Shown: positions 36,102-44,560, counted from the first letter of the stretch. The stretch: DNA of 64,000 nt from Alcanivorax sp. DG881 (GCF_000155615.1 NZ_DS989915.1:3031038-3095037), one strand, 5' to 3'. Numbers and translations: made by a program. The notes: a model not told the origin generated them from the letters alone.

Positions 36102-36639
36102 TAATACCCCGGATGCCGGACGCCAGACGCCGGACAGTGCAAAGAAACGATTGCCCGGCCAGCTTGGCTGGTTGTGGCTGACGGCTTTGATCATTGCGTT
36201 GGACCAATGGACCAAGCATGAAGTGGTCGCGGTGTTTTCCCTGTATGAACGGCTGGAAGTGTTTCCGCACTTCAATCTGACCCTGGCCTATAACAGCGGC
36301 GCCGCATTCAGTTTTCTGGCTGATGCTGGCGGCTGGCAGCGTTGGTTCTTTACGGCTATTGCGGTGGGCGCCTCGGTGATGATTCTGATCTGGCTGGCCC
36401 GGCTTACCGCTGCCGAGAAACTGCAAGGGGTAGCCCTGTCGCTGATTCTTGCCGGTGCCCTGGGCAATTTCTACGATCGATTGGTGCTGGGGCATGTGGT
36501 GGATTTCCTCGACTTTTACTGGGGCGATTATCATTTTCCGGCCTTTAATATTGCTGACACCGCCATCACTATCGGCGCGGGATTGATTCTGCTGGATATG
36601 CTGCTGGGAGCCAGAAAGGAGCCCAAAGACAATGACTGA
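36094..36639 (+). CDS. lspA: Lipoprotein signal peptidase (signal peptidase II)
   Basis: 181 residues, four membrane helices. Conserved parts: LDQWTKHEV near 40, [16 protein letters not shown] near 69, and the catalytic Asp pair in LGNFYDR and FNIADTAI. The first ~18 residues ([18 protein letters not shown]) precede the first helix and are encoded by a heptad repeat array, so they are probably a recent hydrophilic extension. A GAGG 9 nt upstream supports ATG 36094. It cleaves diacylglyceryl prolipoproteins. Confidence 0.95.
   Translation: MPDNTPDAGRQTPDSAKKRLPGQLGWLWLTALIIALDQWTKHEVVAVFSLYERLEVFPHFNLTLAYNSGAAFSFLADAGGWQRWFFTAIAVGASVMILIWLARLTAAEKLQGVALSLILAGALGNFYDRLVLGHVVDFLDFYWGDYHFPAFNIADTAITIGAGLILLDMLLGARKEPKDND
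36108..36135 (+). repeat. Heptad array, family B, inside the 5' end of lspA
   Basis: Four consecutive 7-bp units: CCCGGAT, GCCGGAC, then GCCAGAC, GCCGGAC. They are read in frame as part of the N-terminal extension of LspA. No inverted partner is found nearby, so this may be half of an element or a solo array. Confidence 0.75.
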
Positions 36640-37102
36640 ATTACTGCGAGCAGGCCCGGAGACCCGAATTACCCTGCATTTTGCCGTGCGCCTGATGGAT
36701 GGTACGGACCTGGATTCCACCTTCGATGGTGAGCCGGCCTCTTTTGTGTGGGGGGATGAGTCCCTGCTGCCGGGCTTTGAAAATGCCATTCGTGGTCTCA
36801 AGGCCGGTGATCGTCGCAGCGTTTTCCTGGAAGCCGCCAAGGCGTTCGGGGAGTACAACGAGCAGAATGTGCAGCATTTCACCCGCGACACCTTTGCCGA
36901 GCACGATTCCCTGGAGCCCGGCATGGTGCTGAGTTTCGCCGATGCGGCCGGTGCCGAGCTGCCAGGCGTGATCGCCAAGGCGGACGATGAGTGGGTGATG
37001 GTGGACTTCAATCATCCGCTGGCAGGCCGGGATCTCACCTTTGAAGTGGAAATTATCGGTATCGAGCGCTACGCCCCCGAGCAGCCTGTAACCCTCAATT
37101 GA
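36632..37102 (+). CDS. fkpB: FKBP-type peptidyl-prolyl cis-trans isomerase, SlpA/FkpB type
   Basis: 156 residues. The split FKBP core (VRLMDGTDLDSTFDGEPASFVWGDESLLPGFENAIRGL) and the IF (insert-in-flap) chaperone domain (AFGEYNEQNVQHFTRDTF) are visible, as in SlyD/SlpA proteins. No His-rich metal tail is present, which favours SlpA/FkpB over SlyD. It lies between lspA (8-nt overlap) and ispH, the standard position. Its TGA stop is part of the first heptad of the following repeat. Confidence 0.93.
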   Translation: MTELLRAGPETRITLHFAVRLMDGTDLDSTFDGEPASFVWGDESLLPGFENAIRGLKAGDRRSVFLEAAKAFGEYNEQNVQHFTRDTFAEHDSLEPGMVLSFADAAGAELPGVIAKADDEWVMVDFNHPLAGRDLTFEVEIIGIERYAPEQPVTLN

Positions 37103-37226
37103 CCGTTGACGGTGGACAGCCGCCGGTGAAGAGAGGAACGTTTATGGGTAGGCGTTCAAACAGCGGGCAGGAGGAATGTTTCTGGCTTTCCGCTGTCCAT
37201 TATCCACAGTCAACTATCAGCTGAAT
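37099..37226. repeat. Heptad inverted-repeat element, family C, between fkpB and ispH
   Basis: Left array from 37099 (TTGACCG, TTGACGG, and on) and right array 37185-37226 (GCTGTCC, ATTATCC and on). The left GTTGACGGTGGACAGC is matched by the reverse complement of 37192-37214 except for exactly one extra 7-nt unit in the right arm. The left array begins with the fkpB stop codon and the right one ends 1 bp before the ispH ATG. Confidence 0.75.
37144..37224 (+). CDS. Possible short upstream ORF coupled to ispH
   Basis: A 26-codon frame from ATG 37144 to TGA 37222-37224, starting MGRRSNSGQEECF. GAGAGG lies 7 nt before its ATG. The stop is 3 nt before the ispH start, which has no ribosome binding site of its own. 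The frame is encoded mostly by the heptad element, so the peptide itself is unlikely to have a function; its translation could deliver ribosomes to ispH. Existence is inferred from spacing only. Confidence 0.4.
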   Translation: MGRRSNSGQEECFWLSAVHYPQSTIS

Positions 37227-37227
37227 T

Positions 37228-38163
37228 ATGGAAATTCGTCTCGCTAATCCCCGTGGCTTCTGTGCTGGCGTGGATCGTGCCATCGACATCGTCAACCGCG
37301 CTCTGGAAGTGTTCGGGCCACCGATTCATGTCCGTCACGAAGTGGTGCATAACCGCTATGTGGTGGAGGACCTGCGTCAGCGCGGCGCGGTGTTTGTGGA
37401 AGAGCTGCACGAAGTGCCGGACGACGCCATTGTTATCTTCAGCGCCCACGGTGTATCCAAAGCGGTGCAGGAAGAGGCCGAGCGGCGCCAGCTGCAGGTT
37501 TTCGATGCCACCTGCCCGCTGGTCACCAAGGTGCATATGGAAGTCATTCGGTATGCCCGTGAAGGCCGTGAAAGCATCCTGATTGGTCATGCCGGCCATC
37601 CGGAAGTGGAAGGCACCATGGGCCAGTACGATAAATCCTATGGGGGCGACATTTATCTGGTGGAAGACGAGGCTGACGTGGCGAGCCTGACGGTGTGCGA
37701 TGAAAGCAAACTGGCCTTCGTCACCCAGACCACCCTGAGTGTGGATGATACCGCCAAGGTCATCGATGCCTTGCGCCAGCGCTTTCCGGCCATCCTCGGT
37801 CCCAAGCGAGAAGACATCTGTTACGCCACCACCAACCGTCAGGATGCCGTACGCCAGCTGGCGCTGGAGTGTGGTCTGGTGCTGGTGGTCGGTTCGGTAA
37901 ACAGCTCCAACTCCAACCGACTGCGTGAGCTGGCCGAACGCTGCGGTGCCGATGCCTACCTGATTGACGAGCCGTCGCAGATTGATGCGGACTGGCTGCA
38001 AGGGAAGACCACGGTCGGCGTCACCGCCGGCGCCAGCGCGCCTGAGGATCTGGTACAGCAGGTCATCGCTACCCTCAAGAGCCTGGGAGGCAAAGACGCC
38101 GAAGAAATTCCCGGCCGTGAAGAAAACATCCGCTTCTCCATGCCCAAGGCGCTACGCCCGTAG
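37228..38163 (+). CDS. ispH: 4-hydroxy-3-methylbut-2-enyl diphosphate reductase
   Basis: 311 residues. The three iron-sulfur Cys are in [10 protein letters not shown] (Cys12), [11 protein letters not shown] and [10 protein letters not shown]. His residues in [12 protein letters not shown] and [13 protein letters not shown] bind the substrate. It makes isopentenyl and dimethylallyl diphosphate, the last step of the MEP pathway. The start [12 protein letters not shown] fits the family exactly. No Shine-Dalgarno sequence precedes it, because a heptad repeat runs up to the start codon. Confidence 0.97.
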   Translation: MEIRLANPRGFCAGVDRAIDIVNRALEVFGPPIHVRHEVVHNRYVVEDLRQRGAVFVEELHEVPDDAIVIFSAHGVSKAVQEEAERRQLQVFDATCPLVTKVHMEVIRYAREGRESILIGHAGHPEVEGTMGQYDKSYGGDIYLVEDEADVASLTVCDESKLAFVTQTTLSVDDTAKVIDALRQRFPAILGPKREDICYATTNRQDAVRQLALECGLVLVVGSVNSSNSNRLRELAERCGADAYLIDEPSQIDADWLQGKTTVGVTAGASAPEDLVQQVIATLKSLGGKDAEEIPGREENIRFSMPKALRP

Positions 38164-38206
38164 CGCCTGTCCCGCCTTTTTGACCGTTCATTCTTCCGTA
38201 AGCAAA

Positions 38207-38225
38207 CCTAGTCCTTTTGACTAGG
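38207..38225. promoter_or_regulatory. Perfect 7-bp palindrome upstream of the minor pilin operon
   Basis: CCTAGTC and GACTAGG around a 5-nt CTTTT centre. It lies 44 bp after ispH and ~190 bp before fimU. It is followed by A residues, not T, so it is not a plus-strand terminator. An operator is the more likely reading. Confidence 0.45.
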
Positions 38226-38254
38226 CAAAAAAATGCGCCAGTCTACGATTAAAG

Positions 38255-38270
38255 TGTGAGCCCTCTCACA
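38255..38270. promoter_or_regulatory. CRP/Vfr binding site upstream of the minor pilin operon
   Basis: TGTGA and TCACA separated by 6 nt: a perfect match to the CRP/Vfr core, with symmetry extended by one base each side (GTGTGAG and CTCACAC). It lies ~150 bp before fimU. A -10-like TTATAC at 38306-38311 would put the site near -55 to -62, where CRP acts at class I promoters. Confidence 0.75.
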
Positions 38271-38310
38271 CACTAAAGTACCAAAACTTATTGTTTTTCA
38301 GCAGCTTATA

Positions 38311-38319
38311 CCGTTCGGC
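38311..38319 (+). promoter_or_regulatory. Possible AlgR-type box
   Basis: CCGTTCGGC differs at one position from the CCGTTCGTC core bound by AlgR, which activates the fimU operon in Pseudomonas aeruginosa. A single 9-nt match can arise by chance. Confidence 0.25.
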
Positions 38320-38413
38320 GACAGCAAGGCTCCGCTGGTCTCCATTCAATTGAAGGCATATCCGCCCTTGCTAGAGTGATACCACGAATAAAAACCGATA
38401 GGCCGGGGCAGGG

Positions 38414-38902
38414 ATGAAAACAGAATCAAAAAGCCGCAACCAGCGTGGTTTTACTATCATCGAATTGATGGTTGGAGTTGTTGTGGCGGGCGTTCTTCTG
38501 GCTATCGCCGTACCGACGTTTAACGACTTTCAGGCAAGAAATGCGCTCCGATCTACCTCCGCTGACTTTATTGCTGCGGTAAACACGGCACGCATTCAGG
38601 CGATCAACCTCCGCACTTCCGTGGTCCTCAAACCGATTTCAGGCAATGACTGGGGGGCTGGCTGGATGATTGAATATCCGGCATCGGTCATCACAGAAGA
38701 AAATCAGCAGTTTCAGCCAACGGGTAGCGGAAAAATTGTTTCTGAAGATGGACTAAGCGAAATCGAATTTCGCAGCAATGGTCTGTCGGGTGCGGGTGAG
38801 GCGGAGTTCTCTTTATGCGATGACCGCAGTGGAGAGCAAGGAAGAACGATAACCGTATCGCCGTTTGGCAAGGTCACCAACGAAGTGAAGAGTTGTAGCT
38901 GA
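38414..38902 (+). CDS. fimU: Type IV pilus minor pilin FimU (GspH/FimT family)
   Basis: 162 residues. Prepilin leader MKTESKSRNQRG is followed by the processing site G/F and the helix FTIIELMVGVVVAGVLLAIA with Glu at +5. A GspH-type domain follows (RNALRSTSADFIAAVNTARIQAINLRTSV). FimU joins PilV, PilW, PilX and PilE in the priming tip complex of the pilus. It is first of six genes with 1-4 nt overlaps or very short gaps. An upstream CRP/Vfr-type site suggests cAMP control. Confidence 0.9.
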   Translation: MKTESKSRNQRGFTIIELMVGVVVAGVLLAIAVPTFNDFQARNALRSTSADFIAAVNTARIQAINLRTSVVLKPISGNDWGAGWMIEYPASVITEENQQFQPTGSGKIVSEDGLSEIEFRSNGLSGAGEAEFSLCDDRSGEQGRTITVSPFGKVTNEVKSCS

Positions 38903-39420
38903 TGAAGATCACAGGAAAACAACAACGGGGTGTGGGGCTTATCGAGGTGATGATGGCCTTGCTGGTACTGGCAATCGGCGTGCTTGGCTATGCGGGAATG
39001 CAGCTTACCGCCCTGAAAGCGGCAGAAGATGCCAACAACCGTGCACAAGCAACTTTGCTGGGTCAGGATGCGTTGGAGCGCTTCCTGACCAATGAAGCAG
39101 CAATGGCGGCATACACAAATGTCGATGAATGGCCAGATAGGAGTGTGACTCCTGGGAAAAAGCCGGCAGAGCTGAATGATTGCATTACCAAGTCCTGTAG
39201 TTCCGATGATCTGGCTTCCTGGGATATCAACATGCTGGCTTGGCAAGCTGCGAATCGGTTGCCGGGTGGGATGATCGCCGTAGACGAGTGCCAGCATGCC
39301 GCCGGGATCAGTTGTGTCGTCATTAGCTGGAACGAAGATGAGCCTGGTGACTGCATGACCAATGATGGGGTGAACACGGATGAAGGGACGTCTTGCGTGG
39401 TGCTAGAGGTGGCGCGATGA
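38902..39420 (+). CDS. pilV: Type IV pilus minor pilin PilV
   Basis: 172 residues. Leader MKITGKQQRG, then VGLIEVMMALLVLAIGVLGYAGMQ, the PilV-type N-terminal helix with Glu at +5. Several Cys in the C-terminal domain (NDCITKSC, DECQHAAGISC, GDCMTNDG, GTSC) probably make disulfides. It overlaps fimU by 1 nt and pilW by 4 nt. Confidence 0.9.
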   Translation: MKITGKQQRGVGLIEVMMALLVLAIGVLGYAGMQLTALKAAEDANNRAQATLLGQDALERFLTNEAAMAAYTNVDEWPDRSVTPGKKPAELNDCITKSCSSDDLASWDINMLAWQAANRLPGGMIAVDECQHAAGISCVVISWNEDEPGDCMTNDGVNTDEGTSCVVLEVAR

Positions 39421-40145
39421 AAAAAAGTAAAGGGTTCAGCTTGGTTGAATTAATGGTGGCGATGTTGCTCGGGCTGCTGATAACCGGGGCAGCCTTGCAA
39501 TTATTTCTTGCTAACCAGCAATCGTTTGCCTTGCAGCAGACGTTGTCCCGCGTTCAGGAAAACGGGCAACTTTTCGTGCGTTTCCTCGTGTCTGATCTAC
39601 GCAGGGCTGGTCTTGAAAGGGATGGAATTGCTGCGCTACCCCCTGAAAAAGGGATTCGGTTTACTCTTTCAGGAACAGTGCCGGGTTCAGATAACGGCAG
39701 TGATTATGATCGGTTGACGCTCGGCTATCACGGCCTGTCGGATTGTGAAGGCTCGGTGGTGAGCGACCTGACGGAAGTGGTGAATACGTATTTTGTGAAT
39801 AGCGATGCTGAGCTTGTCTGTCAGGGAAATCTGACAGGCGGGAATGGTGTGGTGTTGCTGGATGGTATTGAGGCTTTTGAAGTGCTTTACGGCATTGATG
39901 AAAATAAGGACGGTTATGCAAACGTCAGTCGCTATGTTGAGGCTGGCTCTCAGGGCAGTTCACCTGTCATCGCTGTTCGATTTTCACTTTTGCTCAGAGA
40001 GGAAAGCAATTCATTACCTGAAAGCGATGGAACACGGAAATTTTATGTGCTGACCAAGACTGTGGATGAGCCAGAAGACCGTTCTGTTCGTCGCATCTTT
40101 ATGTCCACAGTCAAAATGCGTAACTACCAATGGGATGCTGTATGA
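39417..40145 (+). CDS. pilW: Type IV pilus minor pilin PilW
   Basis: 242 residues. Short leader MKKSKG, then FSLVELMVAMLLGLLITGAALQLFLANQQSF. The large C-terminal domain contains PilW motifs (QENGQLFVRFLVSDLRRAG and GIEAFEVLYGIDENKDGY). The start ATG overlaps the pilV stop (ATGA). PilW bridges the minor pilins and PilY1 in the priming complex. Confidence 0.9.
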   Translation: MKKSKGFSLVELMVAMLLGLLITGAALQLFLANQQSFALQQTLSRVQENGQLFVRFLVSDLRRAGLERDGIAALPPEKGIRFTLSGTVPGSDNGSDYDRLTLGYHGLSDCEGSVVSDLTEVVNTYFVNSDAELVCQGNLTGGNGVVLLDGIEAFEVLYGIDENKDGYANVSRYVEAGSQGSSPVIAVRFSLLLREESNSLPESDGTRKFYVLTKTVDEPEDRSVRRIFMSTVKMRNYQWDAV

Positions 40146-40681
40146 ATACCAATATCATGACATGGCGACGCCAGCAGGGGGCTGCCTTGGTGGTCGCATT
40201 ACTGATTCTGGTGGTGGTGTCCTTGCTTGGGGTGTCCGCCATGAAATCCAGCGTGTTTTCGGCAAAGGTGGCCACGGGCACCCAGGCTGATGCTATGACT
40301 TTTGAGGCTGCGGAAACCAGCCTGACGGGTGCCTATAAAGAGCTGAATGGCATGTCCGGTGCGGACCTTTATACCAATCTGGCGGGAGGGAAATGGCTCA
40401 CCCGATGTGTGACGGAAGAAAATACCGCTAAAGCTGGAAACTGCGCCCAAGGCGATACTCTCGATTCCAGAGGATTAATTGTCGCGCAGTCTTTCTCGAC
40501 ATTGAATGGGTATGCGCTTGTGGAAGGGGCTGAAATTGGCACGTCGGCGGGTTCAATGATTGATGTGGACTACAAGGTGGCGATGCTGGGTGAGAGCTCC
40601 ATGGCCAGTTTTAACCTGAACAACCATCACCTTCAGGAAGCGCTAAAGCGCGGCCTGAAGCCTGGCTCTGAAATCGAGTAG
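40142..40681 (+). CDS. pilX: Type IV pilus minor pilin PilX
   Basis: 179 residues. Leader MNTNIMTWRRQQG, then AALVVALLILVVVSLLGVSAMKS. As in PilX/GspK-type pilins there is no Glu at +5, which fits a position at the pilus tip. The mature N-terminal part SVFSAKVATGTQADAMTFEAAE is typical. Overlaps pilW by 4 nt and precedes pilY1 by 8 bp. Confidence 0.88.
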   Translation: MNTNIMTWRRQQGAALVVALLILVVVSLLGVSAMKSSVFSAKVATGTQADAMTFEAAETSLTGAYKELNGMSGADLYTNLAGGKWLTRCVTEENTAKAGNCAQGDTLDSRGLIVAQSFSTLNGYALVEGAEIGTSAGSMIDVDYKVAMLGESSMASFNLNNHHLQEALKRGLKPGSEIE

Positions 40682-40689
40682 GGGGAGAT

Positions 40690-43605
40690 ATGAATACAGT
40701 AAAAACAGTCATGGGTCTAATGCTGGTTTGTGCGCTGTCACCTACGGGTGTGTATGCGGATGATACCGAAATATTTTTTGCCAAAGCGAACGCGGATAAC
40801 TCGGAAAACAAACCAAAGGCTAATGTGCTTTTCCTGATTGATACGTCAGGGAGTATGGAGCGTGACGCCCCTAATAGTAATAGAACCAAAATGCAGGAAT
40901 TGCAGTCTGCATTTTCAACAGTGATCGATAATCTGGGTTCGGATATTGATGTAGGGCTGGCAAAGTTTAATGGCGGTTATGATAATTCAGGTTATGGTGG
41001 GTATGTTTTCTACCCTGTTTCTGAAATGAACGATACCGCCAGGGCCGAAATTAAGCAGATTGTAAATGGTCTGGAAGGTACTTCTAATACGCCTACCATG
41101 GAGGCGTACAGTGAAGCTGCTCGTTACATGTTGGGCTACAGTCCAACCGATTATGCTGAAAGAGGCGAGGCGGTAGAGAACGAGCCGCGACGGGCAGTCA
41201 ATGTCGAGAGAAAAAGAGTTTGCTATCAATGGTGCCAGTACCCTGGGTACGAAAAGTATAGATGGGAATATGTCTATGATTCAAAATATGATTCTCCGAC
41301 TAACTTGAAGAATCAGTGCGAGAGCAATCATATTATTGTCATGACTGATGGTGATCCCACATCCGACAGTGACTATTCATCGGTGACTAAAATTACTGGT
41401 GGGGGCTGCAACGGGAGTTATAGTTGTCAGGCGAAACTGGCGAAATGGCTATATAACGATGACAAGGATGTGGAAGGGAGTAGGAAGTCTGTCAAGACAT
41501 GGCAAGTCGCCTTGGGCGTAGGAAAGAACTCAAGCCAAGCAAGAAATATGAAGAACGTTGCTGAGGCGGGGCTTGGTGATCCCTCTGCAGAAGTAAGGTT
41601 TGCTGATAATGCTGACGAGCTTGCTGCTGAGTTTAAAGAAATTCTGGATTTGGTGGACAAGGATTCTCGCACACTGTCTTCTCCTGGTGTGGCAGTGAAC
41701 CAAATGAATCGCTTCCAGTATCTTGACCAGCTTTACTATGCTGTTTTTACCCCTAACAAGAACAGTAACTGGGAAGGGAACCTCAAGCGCTACCGTTTGA
41801 AAAATGGTGAGATTGTTGGGGTTTCCGGCGGAAATGCGATCGACCCTGATACGGGCTACTTCAAGAAGGATTCTCGCAGCCTGTGGAGTGATGAGGATGA
41901 TGGGGTTGATGTGGAGAAAGGCGGTGCGCGCGGAGAGCTCGTTGATCGTGAGCTTTACTATAACGCAGGAACGGTAGCCAAAAAGCTGGACTGGCAAGAA
42001 GTAGAGGATGACCCGGAAGATTGGGCGGCATTCTTCGGGCTTGATGCTAACGCCCCGGACGATGAAGTTCTGGATGTTGCCAATAAACTAAAAGTGCAGT
42101 GGGGGGATCCCCTGCATAGTGCTCCGCTGCTAATTAACTATGGCGGGAATGAAAATAACAATATGATTTTTGTGTCCACGAATGGCGGCATGTTACATGC
42201 CATCAACGCGGATGATGGTTCTGAAAGTTACGCGTTTATGCCTGAAGAGTTTGTTCAGCAGGCGGAGAAGTATACCTCTGAGACGTATCCACTAACGAAC
42301 GATAATCGGCGCCAGACATATGGCCTGGACGGTAGCTGGGTTGCATGGCGTAAACCCAATGCCACGGACCCGGTAACCGGAAAGCCTGAGCACGTTTATA
42401 TCTATGGCGGGATGCGCCGAGGCGGGCGAACTTACTATGCACTGGACGTATCCAGCAAGACGTCTCCAAAAGTTAAATGGAAAATCGAGGGTGGGGTGAC
42501 AAACGGTTTTTCTGACCTTGGGCAAAGCTGGTCCATACCAACGCTGACGCAAATAATGGTGGGGGACAAGAAGGTGCCAGTGCTTGTTTTTGGTGGCGGC
42601 TATAGTGCCAACGACAACGACAATCGACAGGGTAAGGCACGCAATTCTGGCGACTCAATGGGTAATGCCATTTATATCGTGAATGCAGAAACGGGCAAAT
42701 TAATCTGGTCTACAAGTGGCGGTGAAATGAAATGGTCCGTGCCTGGTAGTATTTCTGTGGTTGATAAAAACCTGGATGGTCTGGCTGATTTTCTGTATTT
42801 CGGCGATTTGGGGGGGCAGATTTTCCGGGTCGATATCGATCAGAGTGGCGGCAAGAAGATGGCGGTGCACCGGCTGGCTCAATTGGGTGGTGCGGGGGCC
42901 AGCGGTAATCGCCGTTTTTACGATGCCCCTGCAGTGGTCTACGTTGTCGAGGACGGGAAGAAAAAGCTTTATGTTGTTGCCGGCTCCGGTTACCGCTCGC
43001 ATCCGCTGGATGAAAGTGTGGATGATGCGCTCTTTGTCGTAAAAGACGAGACAGCGATGACGACAGCCCAGGCGGCACCGACAGAAGTGGGCCTGGAGGA
43101 TCTGACAAATGCATCGGCAGAAACCCCTGCGACCACTGATAAGGGGTGGTTCTACCCCATGCAGGTTAATGGAGAAAAGATCTTAGCGTCTCCAACCGTG
43201 TATACCACGGTGGATGATGATAAAAATACCATTTCGGTTCTGGCGGCTACCTCTTATTCGCCTACCCGACAGGATCAACAGGAATCGCCATGTGCCGTTA
43301 CATACGGTTCTGCAGCCCTGTATCGCGTTAACCTTCTCACCGGTTCAGGTGTTGATTATAACAATGATGGAGTGGCCGATGAGCCTCCGCGAACAGAGCT
43401 CAAGCAGACCGGGATTCCTCCAGCGCTTACAGACATGCCTGGTGGTAGTGATGGCAGTGGTGGCCCGACCGAAGGGGTCGGCTGTGTCGGCACCGAGTGT
43501 CTTGAGCTCAATGATGAAGGGTTTGATCACTTGAGAAAGCGTCGCTGGTACCAGATGGAAAAAGATGAAGCCAACCAGTTTAAGGTGGAGGCGATGCATC
43601 CATGA
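40690..43605 (+). CDS. pilY1: Type IV pilus tip adhesin/assembly factor PilY1
   Basis: 971 residues with a signal peptide of about 23. The N-terminal VWA-like domain has a MIDAS (DTSGSMERD near residue 52). The C-terminal half is the PilY1 beta-propeller (KVQWGDPLHSAPLLINYGG, TNGGMLHAINADDGSE, MRRGGRTYYALDVSS). Ca2+ loops of EF-hand type are visible in VDKNLDGLADFLYFGD and DYNNDGVADEP. It regulates pilus extension/retraction and adhesion and sits at the tip with the minor pilins. Base composition is clearly more AT-rich than the flanking housekeeping genes. Confidence 0.93.
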   Translation: MNTVKTVMGLMLVCALSPTGVYADDTEIFFAKANADNSENKPKANVLFLIDTSGSMERDAPNSNRTKMQELQSAFSTVIDNLGSDIDVGLAKFNGGYDNSGYGGYVFYPVSEMNDTARAEIKQIVNGLEGTSNTPTMEAYSEAARYMLGYSPTDYAERGEAVENEPRRAVNVERKRVCYQWCQYPGYEKYRWEYVYDSKYDSPTNLKNQCESNHIIVMTDGDPTSDSDYSSVTKITGGGCNGSYSCQAKLAKWLYNDDKDVEGSRKSVKTWQVALGVGKNSSQARNMKNVAEAGLGDPSAEVRFADNADELAAEFKEILDLVDKDSRTLSSPGVAVNQMNRFQYLDQLYYAVFTPNKNSNWEGNLKRYRLKNGEIVGVSGGNAIDPDTGYFKKDSRSLWSDEDDGVDVEKGGARGELVDRELYYNAGTVAKKLDWQEVEDDPEDWAAFFGLDANAPDDEVLDVANKLKVQWGDPLHSAPLLINYGGNENNNMIFVSTNGGMLHAINADDGSESYAFMPEEFVQQAEKYTSETYPLTNDNRRQTYGLDGSWVAWRKPNATDPVTGKPEHVYIYGGMRRGGRTYYALDVSSKTSPKVKWKIEGGVTNGFSDLGQSWSIPTLTQIMVGDKKVPVLVFGGGYSANDNDNRQGKARNSGDSMGNAIYIVNAETGKLIWSTSGGEMKWSVPGSISVVDKNLDGLADFLYFGDLGGQIFRVDIDQSGGKKMAVHRLAQLGGAGASGNRRFYDAPAVVYVVEDGKKKLYVVAGSGYRSHPLDESVDDALFVVKDETAMTTAQAAPTEVGLEDLTNASAETPATTDKGWFYPMQVNGEKILASPTVYTTVDDDKNTISVLAATSYSPTRQDQQESPCAVTYGSAALYRVNLLTGSGVDYNNDGVADEPPRTELKQTGIPPALTDMPGGSDGSGGPTEGVGCVGTECLELNDEGFDHLRKRRWYQMEKDEANQFKVEAMHP

Positions 43606-44051
43606 GAGCGCTCAAGATGGGAACTCGCAGTCAAGATGAAAGGGGTTTTACCCTGATCGAGTTGATGGTAGTAGTAGTGGTAGTGGCCATTCTGGCCGCT
43701 ATCGCTTACCCCAGTTATACCCGCTATGTTCAAGATACTCGGCAGGCCGAAGCTCAAGGGGAGATGATGGCTTTATCGGGAGCCTTGGAGCGTTACCGCG
43801 CCAAGAATTTCTCCTATGAAGACGCAAATACTAAATTGTCGGAGTTGTCGCCAGTGCTTGCCAATAGTGACTATTTCTCTACGGCAATTTCAGTGACAGG
43901 GACCGGAAGCCAGCAGTATGAAATTACCACGACGCCGAAAACGGGCTTAATGACAGGGACGGAAGTGCTGAAGCTCAATAGTGAGGGACAAACATGCATG
44001 AAAGTCTCTGGTTGCACTATTGGCACGGATGATTCCTGGAAAGAGCACTAA
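43602..44051 (+). CDS. pilE: Type IV pilus minor pilin PilE
   Basis: 149 residues. A leader of 15 residues ends in DERG, followed by FTLIELMVVVVVVAILAAIAYPSYTRYV, the classic type IVa pilin helix with Glu at +5. Two Cys near the C-terminus (TCMKVSGC) would form the D-loop disulfide. It overlaps pilY1 by 4 nt. An internal ATG at residue 6 would give a shorter leader. Last gene of the minor pilin operon; it overlaps the convergent fimT-like gene by 4 nt. Confidence 0.88.
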   Translation: MRALKMGTRSQDERGFTLIELMVVVVVVAILAAIAYPSYTRYVQDTRQAEAQGEMMALSGALERYRAKNFSYEDANTKLSELSPVLANSDYFSTAISVTGTGSQQYEITTTPKTGLMTGTEVLKLNSEGQTCMKVSGCTIGTDDSWKEH

Positions 44052-44560
44052 TTGCAGTCTTCTGGTTTGGCCGTTTCCACTCTGGGGCGGCCAATCCAGT
44101 TCATGACAATTCTTCTCGCCGCGACGTTGTTGCATAGATAGAAGCTGCCGTTCTGGAAGTGGCTGTTGCCTCGGTTGTGGAATACGAGTGCATCTCCTTT
44201 GAATCGCTTCCAGACCAGGCGAGTTGCTCCGGGAAGTTGATAGTGTTCAATGATTTCCGAAGCGCTCAGTGCCCCATCATCATTTTGATCAAACCCCATC
44301 CATACCTTCTGTGTCTTCTCGAACTTGCTGCATCCTGTCTGTCCGTCGCAGAGCATGCGGTTGCCATCAGTGATCGCGCCGGCGCGGGCCTGTCGGATCA
44401 GGCTGTGTAATGTCATTGTGGCCGTGCGAACCTGGTAGCGAGGAAGGAGGTCGTTCCAGGAATGTGATACGCAGACAAGAAGGATGCCGGCTACGGAGAG
44501 GCCCACTAATAATTCAAGCAGAGTGAACCCTTGCTGCTGTTGGTATCGATAACGGGGCAT
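44048..44560 (-). CDS. FimT/GspH-family pseudopilin
   Basis: 170 residues. Leader MPRYRYQQQQG, then FTLLELLVGLSVAGILLVCVSHSW with Glu at +5, and a GspH/FimT domain (TLHSLIRQARAGAITDGNRMLCDGQ...). FimT-type proteins bind DNA during natural transformation in some gammaproteobacteria, or act as minor pilins. It is encoded on the opposite strand from the other minor pilins, with stop codons overlapping by 4 nt, which is unusual; in Pseudomonas fimT lies upstream of fimU on the same strand. Confidence 0.85.
   Translation of the reverse strand: MPRYRYQQQQGFTLLELLVGLSVAGILLVCVSHSWNDLLPRYQVRTATMTLHSLIRQARAGAITDGNRMLCDGQTGCSKFEKTQKVWMGFDQNDDGALSASEIIEHYQLPGATRLVWKRFKGDALVFHNRGNSHFQNGSFYLCNNVAARRIVMNWIGRPRVETAKPEDCN

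Noticed and set aside
37176..37227. Alternative short ORF at ATG 37176 behind AGGAGG
   Set aside because: The spacing to the ATG is only 1 nt, too short for good initiation, and it runs out of frame into ispH. The frame starting at 37144 has better spacing.
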